Under the pieces are notes generated by a model that saw only the letters and a list, made by a program, of their open reading frames with translations, did not search any database and was not told where the DNA came from. From NCBI RefSeq assembly GCF_023715225.1, contig NZ_JAMBNS010000020.1:1-58776 (forward strand): DNA of 58,776 nt, in the 5' to 3' direction. The position numbers were made by a program, and so were the translations under genes. Numbering within the stretch: position 1 is the first letter of the stretch; each line of letters opens with the position of its first letter. This document shows positions 19,401 through 25,826 of this stretch, piece after piece. Source of the stretch: Robertmurraya korlensis. Its GTDB lineage: Bacteria > Bacillota > Bacilli > Bacillales > Cytobacillaceae.

Positions 19401-19688
19401 ATTGCGAATTTCATACTCTTCTCCCTCTTTTGGTACAAACCCACTATAACTATTTTCAATACTGTACCTTTCACGATCGCTAGTGACATATTTCTCATTA
19501 TTCAATAGCCAGGTTAGTCCACTATGTTCTCGGTACGTTGGATCAGGTACCGTCTTATCGAGAATTAATACATTTAATTCTTTATTTGATTTTACTGCCC
19601 ATAACCAGAAAGGACTTGTGATTCCTACTAATATGATGCCAATAACCGCAAAAACAAGCATTTGTTGTTTCGAGAACCAACTCTTCAT
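16440..19688 (-). CDS. Membrane-anchored glycosidase-like protein of the EPS operon (TIM barrel plus CBM9-like domain)
   Basis: This 1082-residue protein has one N-terminal membrane anchor (about 12-31) and is otherwise predicted outside the cell. Residues 35-390 form an alpha/beta region I cannot assign. Residues 410-770 look like a GH2/GH5-type barrel: GVNMG at the start, NALRIYTIHPP, a possible acid/base Glu in YIIGIEWDP near 545, a possible nucleophile Glu in VIAEYGVPSSRG near 694, and VFSWQDEWF closing the barrel. From about 795 a CBM9 or DOMON-like beta sandwich follows (DGKDNDW, ANIYVRLDYQ). It overlaps the glycosyltransferase gene by four bases, so I infer that it trims, branches or releases the polymer. 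No close family is recalled. Confidence 0.75.
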   Translation of the reverse strand: MKSWFSKQQMLVFAVIGIILVGITSPFWLWAVKSNKELNVLILDKTVPDPTYREHSGLTWLLNNEKYVTSDRERYSIENSYSGFVPKEGEEYEIRNLPKELEPYDVFYLADSYGVYEKEFYGENQQGERSEHLYGGLQEEEIDAIHQELLLNKGKTLIAEFNTFASPTSASAREKVSNLLNVDWTGWIGRYFPKLEGEEVPTWVKENYEKSNRAWNFSGEGLVFVNSNDYIVVIDKNEFKGEGPSFQYTELGKKLFNNKKNDADYSYWFDIISARNTDEILATYHLSVTKVGESKLAENGIPVTFPAVISHKNASYAAYYFAGDYADEGDVPSIYQTRGISNWREIAQSDSFYWRVYVPMMKQILRHGLEPSDEQDMVELVTEQGTSINSKTDEESIQIQKDGKWEDLLIKGVNMGIAKPGYFPGETAISKDEYFRWFKMIGAMNANALRIYTIHPPQFYEAFYEYNKQAEKPLYLFHGAWVTEETLLEKQDAYDPSVVEEFQREMRDIVDIVHGNAHIAENPGHASGSYTHDISPYVLGYIIGIEWDPGMVVNTDAVHSGMEQYKGDYFFTENATPFEAWLAVRMNDMASYEAETYNWQHSMSFTNWVTTDLLTHPAEPAEEEDMVSVDPNHIKKTDQFHAGLFASYHVYPYFPDFLNFEEDYVNYVDSSGEKNNYAGYLHDLKNAHEMPVVIAEYGVPSSRGLTHENVHGMDQGNHSEQEQGEINQKLFQTIVSENFAGGMVFSWQDEWFKRTWNTMDFDNPDRRPYWSNIQTNEQMFGMLGFSPSLFGKEMTLDGKDNDWRKSLVEPLAQSKSKENLLTNMYVTSDAANIYVRLDYQRSINLEETPTYITLDTIGEQGQKKIPLRTGQSVPTTSGVDFLVTLAGKEESRITVDSYYDSFYYQYGERLKLITKETYPSEKENGVFHPIRLALNKQLTIPSTGKTYPFEAYETGKLLYGSGNPIDENYNSLTDVSISEDGKMVELRIPWLMLNIKDPSEKEIIGDMWKSGLEGTKNIEGIFLSAFVSTEKGLSILPEMEGKTDPLSKMAVYKWDKWEQPVYSERLKDSYYIMKETYGGIKE

Positions 19689-21097
19689 TCCGATACACCT
19701 TTTCTTTTCATTTCTCCCCAGCCCTTTTCACCAACAATAATCTGCCAAATCCCCTCGCAACGCCAAAAGACGGTTAATGGACGGTACCATAATGTTTCGG
19801 TCATAGAGTAAAGAAATAACTTTACGATATGTGATACTTTTGGATATTTGCGTAGACTCCACTCCTCTAATAAAACAGAGGCCATGGAGAATAATGAACC
19901 ATACAAACACGAGAGAAGAAAAATGATAATAGCAAACTCTAAATAAATTCCTCCAAAAAACAAAGAACATAAGACATAAATATATCCACAGAGCTCAATG
20001 ATAGGACCAAAAAACTCAACTATCCAAAAATAAGGAAAGGAAATCATTCCGATTGAACCGTATTTTGGATTAAATGCTAACTTTCTATGTGCCCAAAGAC
20101 TTTCAAATAAACCTCGGTGCCATCTTCTTCTCTGTCTTCGAAGAAACTTAGTTTCTTCCGGTACTTCTGTCCAACAGACAGGGTCTGGCACATAAACGAT
20201 CTTTTTCTTTACACCCTTCTCTTTGATAAGTCGGTGCAAACGAACCACTAACTCCATATCTTCTCCTACGGTTGTGGTTTTATAACCACCCGCTTCTGCC
20301 ACCCAGCTTTTTGAAAAGACGCCAAATGCTCCTGATACAATCAAAAGAAGATTATGACGACTTAATCCAATTCTGCCCATTAAAAAGGCACGTAGATATT
20401 CTATGATTTGCATAATCACAAGGGGATGTGTTGATAATCCCACTTCAAGTAAATTACCATTTGATATTTTACAACCATTGGCAATTCTAACGCTTCCTCC
20501 AGAAGCAATAACATCTTCATTTGAGATCATAATGGGTTTCATTACCTTTAAGAAGGCATCTCGTTCAAGTACCGAATCCCCATCTAATGAACAAATATAA
20601 GGATAATGCGAGAAATTTAATCCGACATTTAAAGCATCAGCTTTCCCACCGTTTTCTTTATCGATCAGATAAAGGTTTGGTAAAGTTTTGGATTGATATA
20701 TTCCTTTAATATTTTTTGTTTCAACATGCTTTCGAATGACCTTTTTAATTTCCTTCATCTCATAATGACGGATCATTTTATTTAGACTATCATCTGTCGA
20801 TCCGTCATTAACAACAATAATTTCAAATGTGGGATAATTGATTCCAAGCAAGGAACGTACACTCTGAATCAATCCTGCCTCCTCATTAAAGGCAGGAACA
20901 ATAATAGAAATTGGCTTTGTATATAAGTCATCTAAATATTCATCGTAGGCCTGCTCTTTATCAAGTTTATATTCTCGTCTAAGCTGAAGAAGTGATAGCA
21001 GTAAAATCACTGAGTAAAAACTAATCACTAACACCATGTATATAGTGATAAAACTACCGAAAACAATCCCAATATACTCTCCAATCAGTTGTAGCAT
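19685..21097 (-). CDS. Processive GT2 glycosyltransferase (polysaccharide synthase type)
   Basis: The 470-residue membrane protein has an N-terminal hydrophobic segment (about 10-32), a GT2 catalytic domain, and three or four C-terminal segments. The synthase signature is complete: NDGSTDDS near residue 98, LDGDS near 171, GED near 279 and QRRRW near 322. This places it with IcaA/PgaC, hyaluronan and cellulose-type synthases that polymerise and export a beta-linked glycan. The sugar is unknown. No PilZ domain is present, so any c-di-GMP control would need another receptor. Start ATG at 21097 has AAAGGGG 9 bases upstream; a longer in-frame start would overlap the previous gene. Confidence 0.9.
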   Translation of the reverse strand: MLQLIGEYIGIVFGSFITIYMVLVISFYSVILLLSLLQLRREYKLDKEQAYDEYLDDLYTKPISIIVPAFNEEAGLIQSVRSLLGINYPTFEIIVVNDGSTDDSLNKMIRHYEMKEIKKVIRKHVETKNIKGIYQSKTLPNLYLIDKENGGKADALNVGLNFSHYPYICSLDGDSVLERDAFLKVMKPIMISNEDVIASGGSVRIANGCKISNGNLLEVGLSTHPLVIMQIIEYLRAFLMGRIGLSRHNLLLIVSGAFGVFSKSWVAEAGGYKTTTVGEDMELVVRLHRLIKEKGVKKKIVYVPDPVCWTEVPEETKFLRRQRRRWHRGLFESLWAHRKLAFNPKYGSIGMISFPYFWIVEFFGPIIELCGYIYVLCSLFFGGIYLEFAIIIFLLSCLYGSLFSMASVLLEEWSLRKYPKVSHIVKLFLYSMTETLWYRPLTVFWRCEGIWQIIVGEKGWGEMKRKGVSE

Positions 21098-21098
21098 A

Positions 21099-22142
21099 TT
21101 AAATTTCCCCTTTTTGAAGCCACTCTGCTGCAATATCTCTAGCATATGGATCGTGCGAGCTTTCCATTATTTTTATTAATTGTTCTCTTCCTTTTGGTAG
21201 CTTTGAAAAAGATTGAGCTGCTTGAGAACGAACCCACCAATTTCGGTCATGAATTAATGTTGCTAAAATGTCGTAAGAGGACTCCGAAGGAAAGAAGTGA
21301 ATTAACTTAGCAAGTAGCATTCTCTCCTGCCACTCTGAACTCTCCTTTAATGGGTAAAACTGTTCAATATCGGTGGTAAATCCAATAGAAGCTATAGCTT
21401 TAAGTGCACGAATTCTCGTCTCTCCGTTATAGGTATGAAATATCATTTCCACAAAAGAGAGATAAGAGAGCTCTTTTCTTATTGAAATGATTTCAAGTAT
21501 GGACCATTGAAGGCTAGAATGACATTCAGAAAACCTCTCAACAAGCAAACGGAAGGAACTTTCATCTAATTTAAACAAAATACTTCTATAGTCAAAATCC
21601 GTTAAATCAGTGTACCTCTTATTCACAAACTCAAAAACTTCGTCAAACCGACCCGTTGCTGCTAGAAACCGAATACTGACTATCACTTCTTCTTTCGTTA
21701 AAGAACGACTATGTAAAAGCTCTCTTACATCATCTGAGAGCTTTTGCATATGAAAATCTTCAATATGATATAAGGCATTGATTCTTTTGCTCCAACTTCT
21801 ACCTTTTAATACTTTTCTATAACCTTCTAATAGATATTTATCTGCCATAGAAGTAAGAGATTGCCGCTCCCTTGTTCCATCGACTGTATCTGAGTAGCTT
21901 TTTAATAACTCCTCCATTGCTTTCAAAGAAAAACGGTCTCGATTAGTCATCTCATATATTTTTCCTTCAGAGATGCTTTCAAACAGTGATATTTCCATCT
22001 CCTGTTTTATCGTTTTAACCTTAAGGGTTTCCTCGTTTTCTAATGTTTTCCGAATAATTAAATACATCAAGATGAGTAATAGTAAGATAAGTATAAATAT
22101 GGTGGCATAAAAGAGAACGATTATTTCATTTGAAATCATCAT
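21099..22142 (-). CDS. Membrane-anchored HEAT-repeat protein
   Basis: The 347-residue protein has one N-terminal membrane helix (about 8-29) and a cytoplasmic helical solenoid. C-terminal HEAT or PBS-lyase-type repeats are recognisable (TRIRALKAIASIG, WWVRSQAAQSFSKLP, YARDIAAEWL). There is no catalytic motif. It overlaps the upstream GGDEF gene by four bases and ends one base before the glycosyltransferase start. I infer a scaffold or docking partner that links the signalling protein to the synthase. No characterised homolog is recalled. Family level (HEAT) is fairly sure; the role is a guess. Confidence 0.75.
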   Translation of the reverse strand: MMISNEIIVLFYATIFILILLLLILMYLIIRKTLENEETLKVKTIKQEMEISLFESISEGKIYEMTNRDRFSLKAMEELLKSYSDTVDGTRERQSLTSMADKYLLEGYRKVLKGRSWSKRINALYHIEDFHMQKLSDDVRELLHSRSLTKEEVIVSIRFLAATGRFDEVFEFVNKRYTDLTDFDYRSILFKLDESSFRLLVERFSECHSSLQWSILEIISIRKELSYLSFVEMIFHTYNGETRIRALKAIASIGFTTDIEQFYPLKESSEWQERMLLAKLIHFFPSESSYDILATLIHDRNWWVRSQAAQSFSKLPKGREQLIKIMESSHDPYARDIAAEWLQKGEI

Positions 22143-23764
22143 TTTGTTATCCTTTGAATAAAGCTATAAATTCTCGCTTGAAGATCCTGAATACTAAAAG
22201 GTTTTGTCACATAGTCATCCGCTCCGAGTTTTAGTGAACGAGCAATATCCTGTTCATTTTTCCGTCCTGTTAGCATAAGTACATGGAACTGTTTCCTTTT
22301 CCTTCCTGACTTCACTCGTTGAAGTACTTCAGTTCCATCCATCACAGGCATTACTCCATCGAGAACAAGAAAATGCTGACCAGAAATTTCATGTCTCCCC
22401 GAATCAAAAAATTTCATCCCATTCTCATAAGAACAAATATCAAGATCGACAAATTCAAATTCCATACTTTGAAGAATTTTCGTTATCATCGTCCGAATAA
22501 TCACATCATCATCAATAAGGGATACATGTAGAGTTTTCTTAGTTGCGCCAAGATTTAATTGGTTGGCACTTTCGACTCTTGCTCTCCCATTCTCTTTTGC
22601 AAAATACAATGCTTGATCAGCGGTTTGAATGACGGTTTTACTATCCATTTTTTCATCTAAAACCATAAAAACCCCAGCAGAGAACGACAAATAAAATGTT
22701 TTTTCGTTTTCGGTAAATGGGGTGTTAAAGAATTTCTCTAACAACCTAGTAAGAACATTTTTGACGTCTGTATCGTTTGTTCTAGGAAATAAGATGACAA
22801 ATTCCTCTCCCCCGTACCGAAAGACAGAATCCGTACCTCTTATATGTTCTTTTAAAAATTGGGCAAACGTTAGTAACACTTTATCGCCAACGATATGTCC
22901 AAATGTATCATTTACCTTTTTAAAGTAATCCAAATCAAGGACAGCTACAGTAAAATAAGAGCTAGATCTCTCAATGTCAACGAGACTTCTCTGTAAAGAA
23001 TCGTTTAAAAATCTGCGATTATACACCTGTGTAAGTTCATCAATCATAACCGATTGGTCAAATAACTTTTTTCTATTTAGTTGACGCTTTACACGCAGAA
23101 CAAATTCCTCAAGGTCTAACGGCTTCTCGATAAAATCATCTGCCCCTGATTCAATAGCCTTTATTCTTGTCTCCCGGTCATTCTCAATACTAATCATGAC
23201 AGTCGGTATAAACATTTTTTCCAGATGGTGATTAAGGTCTTCCAAGAGCTGAAAACCATTTTTCCCCGGAAGATTAACATCTATGATTAAACAATCAGGT
23301 TGAAGTTCATAAAACAATTCTTTTCCTAGTTCCGCATCTGTATGTGCAACTACGATCCATCCCTTTGCTTCAAGTGTATCCTTTAATAAGATGAGCATGG
23401 AGATATCATCATCGATCACTTGAATAAGAGGTGTCCCCTCCTCTCTAGTAATAGGCTTAGACACATCTACCGTCTCAAAATGTTCATACTGGTAACTTAA
23501 GTCCATTAACTCGTAAAGGAAGTCACGCAAGTCTTGTTTCTCCCATTCAAGCTTTGTATGATTACGTTCAATCTCATTCATTAAGTTCGTAACTAGAGTA
23601 AATAATCCACCTAGGTCAATTGTCCCGGCTGTACCCTTAATGGAATGTAGGAAAAGAAATAGTTCATCCTTCGTGGCAGGTTTATTAGGTTCCTTCTCAA
23701 ACCAAATGGAAAGCTGATCCTTAATTTTTTTGAAAAGAAGGAGTTTATATTTGTCCATATTCAT
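22139..23764 (-). CDS. HPt-REC-GGDEF-REC signalling protein (putative diguanylate cyclase)
   Basis: The 541-residue protein has four domains. An N-terminal HPt carries the phospho-His in LHSIKGTAGT near residue 40; receiver 1 has its Asp in LIIDVNLPG near 161; a GGDEF domain shows RYGGEEF near 317, with an inhibitory-site RGTD exactly five residues before GGEEF; receiver 2 has its Asp in LVLDGVMP near 469. The cyclase site and I-site are intact, so c-di-GMP synthesis is predicted. The HPt can accept phosphate from the hybrid kinase in the same operon. ATG at 23764 follows GGGGGG by about seven bases; a GTG three codons earlier overlaps that site. It is the first gene of the operon. Confidence 0.93.
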   Translation of the reverse strand: MNMDKYKLLLFKKIKDQLSIWFEKEPNKPATKDELFLFLHSIKGTAGTIDLGGLFTLVTNLMNEIERNHTKLEWEKQDLRDFLYELMDLSYQYEHFETVDVSKPITREEGTPLIQVIDDDISMLILLKDTLEAKGWIVVAHTDAELGKELFYELQPDCLIIDVNLPGKNGFQLLEDLNHHLEKMFIPTVMISIENDRETRIKAIESGADDFIEKPLDLEEFVLRVKRQLNRKKLFDQSVMIDELTQVYNRRFLNDSLQRSLVDIERSSSYFTVAVLDLDYFKKVNDTFGHIVGDKVLLTFAQFLKEHIRGTDSVFRYGGEEFVILFPRTNDTDVKNVLTRLLEKFFNTPFTENEKTFYLSFSAGVFMVLDEKMDSKTVIQTADQALYFAKENGRARVESANQLNLGATKKTLHVSLIDDDVIIRTMITKILQSMEFEFVDLDICSYENGMKFFDSGRHEISGQHFLVLDGVMPVMDGTEVLQRVKSGRKRKQFHVLMLTGRKNEQDIARSLKLGADDYVTKPFSIQDLQARIYSFIQRITK

Positions 23765-23849
23765 TACAAACACCCCCCGAAAGGATAATCCGTCAGATTA
23801 TGCTTATATTCCCCATTTTCAATCCTATTACGCATTCCCAAACTCCTCT

Positions 23850-24662
23850 TCATTGGTTTTCTGTTAGTTTGATTACTTTTTCTGTACAGCTTTCCATAGC
23901 TGAAAGAATGGAGGCACGAAAGCCTGTTTCTTCTAGTGCGGCTACTGCCTCGATGGTAGCACCACCTGGGGTACACACCTGATCCTTCAATACGCCTGGA
24001 TGTAATCCTGTCTCTAAAACCATCTTGGCGGCACCAAGAACTGCTTGAGCAGCCATCTTATAGGCCTTGTCACGTGCAATCCCTTGCTTAACCGCTCCAT
24101 CTGCCAATGCTTCAATCATCATATACACATAAGCAGGTGAAGAACCACTAATCGCTGGAATACTGTTCATTAACGACTCCGGAAATACTTCAACCTGTCC
24201 TAACGACTCAAATATATGGGAAACCCGTACTCTTTCATCATTCAAGACAAGTTCATGAAAACATAGCGCTGTCATTCCTTCTCCTACAAGGGATGGAGTA
24301 TTTGGCATAGCTCTAACTACCTTTACTGGTCTTCCAAATGCTTGTTCTAAGAACTGTAATGAAATACCTGCTGCAATGGTAACCAATATCGTATTAGAGG
24401 ATATCTCTGCTCTAATTTCCTCAATAACTTCTTTATGTAGATCTGGTTTCACAGCTATTACTATAATATCGGCCCAATTTCCAATATCTTTATTGTTGGT
24501 AGTTGTTTGAACCCCAAACAACTCTTTTACCTTAGTTAATGTAGTTTCTGTCTTCGCACTTACCCGGATGAGATTTCTTTCTATATTACTTTTAGTAGTT
24601 AGGCCCATTAATATTGCTTGTCCCATTTTTCCACAGCCAATAAATCCAATTTTATTACCCAC
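23850..24662 (-). CDS. proC: Pyrroline-5-carboxylate reductase
   Basis: The 270-residue cytosolic enzyme makes the last step of proline synthesis, reducing pyrroline-5-carboxylate with NAD(P)H. It has an N-terminal Rossmann motif (IGFIGCGKMGQAI), the conserved AVKP segment, the VRAMPNTP motif and the C-terminal signature with CTPGGATIEAV. I place the start at GTG 24662, since AAGGGG lies eight bases upstream; GTG at 24671 overlaps that site. It is a single gene. Bacillus often has several paralogs (ProG, ProH, ProI); which one this is cannot be told here. Confidence 0.95.
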   Translation of the reverse strand: MGNKIGFIGCGKMGQAILMGLTTKSNIERNLIRVSAKTETTLTKVKELFGVQTTTNNKDIGNWADIIVIAVKPDLHKEVIEEIRAEISSNTILVTIAAGISLQFLEQAFGRPVKVVRAMPNTPSLVGEGMTALCFHELVLNDERVRVSHIFESLGQVEVFPESLMNSIPAISGSSPAYVYMMIEALADGAVKQGIARDKAYKMAAQAVLGAAKMVLETGLHPGVLKDQVCTPGGATIEAVAALEETGFRASILSAMESCTEKVIKLTENQ

Positions 24663-24764
24663 TATATTCACCCCTTTTTATCTATAATTCCTCTTGCTAT
24701 TATACGTTACTTTCACTTTGACCACTAAAAATAATGTCGATTTTTCTGTAACTTTAGACAAAAA

Positions 24765-24793
24765 AACATCCTACCATTTTTGGTCAGGATGTT
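24765..24793 (-). terminator. Terminator of the 107-residue unknown gene
   Basis: A stem of AACATCCT plus inner ACCA pairing, followed on the minus strand by TTTTTTG, stands 15 bases after the stop codon. Confidence 0.85.
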
Positions 24794-24807
24794 GATGTCT
24801 TTAATAC

Positions 24808-25128
24808 TTAAATCGTAAATGTTAGGACAACATTTTGCGGGATTTCTGCTATAACTTGATTATTTTTTTTGATGGTACCACAAGCTGGCATTTCAAAGGA
24901 GAATTCTGTTACACCTGGAGGTATCACACCAGTTCCTTTTAGTTGCTCAAAAACCTTTTCCATTGCTAGTTCCGGCTCAATCTTTTCCTCTGACCCTTCT
25001 ACAGTAAAGCAATCCACACAAGTATGAATAATCTGTTCAGTAACTTCTTCTTGCACAAACACCATCTTAGCTCCTGCCATCTGTTCAACTTCTTGGTTAT
25101 TCAGTTCAATGATCGTTGTGATATTCAT
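24808..25128 (-). CDS. Small protein of unknown function
   Basis: I do not recognise this 106-residue protein. It is acidic, soluble, with no signal peptide or membrane segment, and contains three Cys (two in CVDC near residue 39). Alternating beta-like segments occur at both ends (MNITTIIEL, NVVLTFTI). The ATG at 25128 has a very good GGAGGGG seven bases upstream, and a strong terminator follows, so it is likely real and monocistronic. The CxxC could bind metal or be redox-active; that is only a possibility. Confidence 0.6.
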   Translation of the reverse strand: MNITTIIELNNQEVEQMAGAKMVFVQEEVTEQIIHTCVDCFTVEGSEEKIEPELAMEKVFEQLKGTGVIPPGVTEFSFEMPACGTIKKNNQVIAEIPQNVVLTFTI

Positions 25129-25254
25129 CAATAATCCCCTCCTATAGGTCCACTATTATTATAGAAAATGTAGTGGTAATAGGGTGATTTATTTCCATTC
25201 ATTCACTATTTTTTCAAATGTTTTTGACAAAAAAATGGCGATTAGTAAAATTAC

Positions 25255-25578
25255 TTACTGATTAAAAAATTGAGTCGCCTCTTCTTCCGTAACAAAGAGA
25301 TGAATAAATGATCCAAACTTAACAATTTCAAAAATCTCAGAAATTGGTTCTTGTATGTTTGCTACAACCAGTTCTTTCCCTTGCTTTCTTGCCTGCATGA
25401 CTGCATCAGCGATCACTCCAAGTCCTGAACTGTTTATATACCCAACACCCTTTAAACTTAAAATCAGTTTATTATTTTCAGTCTGTATAAACGATTGTAA
25501 CTCTTCTCGAAAGAGGTCGGCTGTTTTTAATGTGACATCCTGGTTCCAATCATAGGTGATAATCTCTTCTGTAGCCAT
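25255..25578 (-). CDS. STAS-domain protein (anti-sigma factor antagonist type)
   Basis: The 107-residue protein is a single STAS domain. The signature YINSSGLGVIADA carries the serine that is phosphorylated by anti-sigma kinases in SpoIIAA and RsbV. No partner kinase or sigma gene is adjacent, so the target is unknown; it may act in general stress signalling or as a stressosome-related element. ATG at 25578 has AGGAG eight bases upstream; a TTG two codons earlier is too close to the site. A LuxR-type regulator gene lies about 250 bp upstream on the same strand. Confidence 0.85.
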   Translation of the reverse strand: MATEEIITYDWNQDVTLKTADLFREELQSFIQTENNKLILSLKGVGYINSSGLGVIADAVMQARKQGKELVVANIQEPISEIFEIVKFGSFIHLFVTEEEATQFFNQ

Positions 25579-25809
25579 TGTCAAAACTCCTTTGAAAAAA
25601 CTTTTTCATTCAAGCTTTCTTTCTCTATTATAAATCAACCACTCGATTCCTCCACTCCCTATCTCTCCTATCTTTCTTCCAAACCAACTCATCTTCGAGA
25701 GGAACTCTCCTAGCTTTCCTATTAATAAAACAACTCCATTCTGTACAGATAGGAAACAAATGCTATAAAGGTTTTTCTTTCATAGTCTCTTCTTCTTATA
25801 ATTAAGAAA

Positions 25810-25826
25810 AACTCCCAAAAGGGAGC
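25810..25826 (-). terminator. Probable short terminator of the LuxR-type gene
   Basis: A short CTCCC/GGGAG hairpin with TTTT loop is followed on the minus strand by TTTTTCTT, immediately after the stop codon. Confidence 0.6.

Noticed and set aside
23780-23800. Hairpin ATAATC-TGACG-GATTAT in the leader of the GGDEF gene as a c-di-GMP riboswitch
   Set aside because: It is a simple short stem; the conserved GEMM-I or GEMM-II cores and tetraloop receptor are not present in the 85-bp leader.
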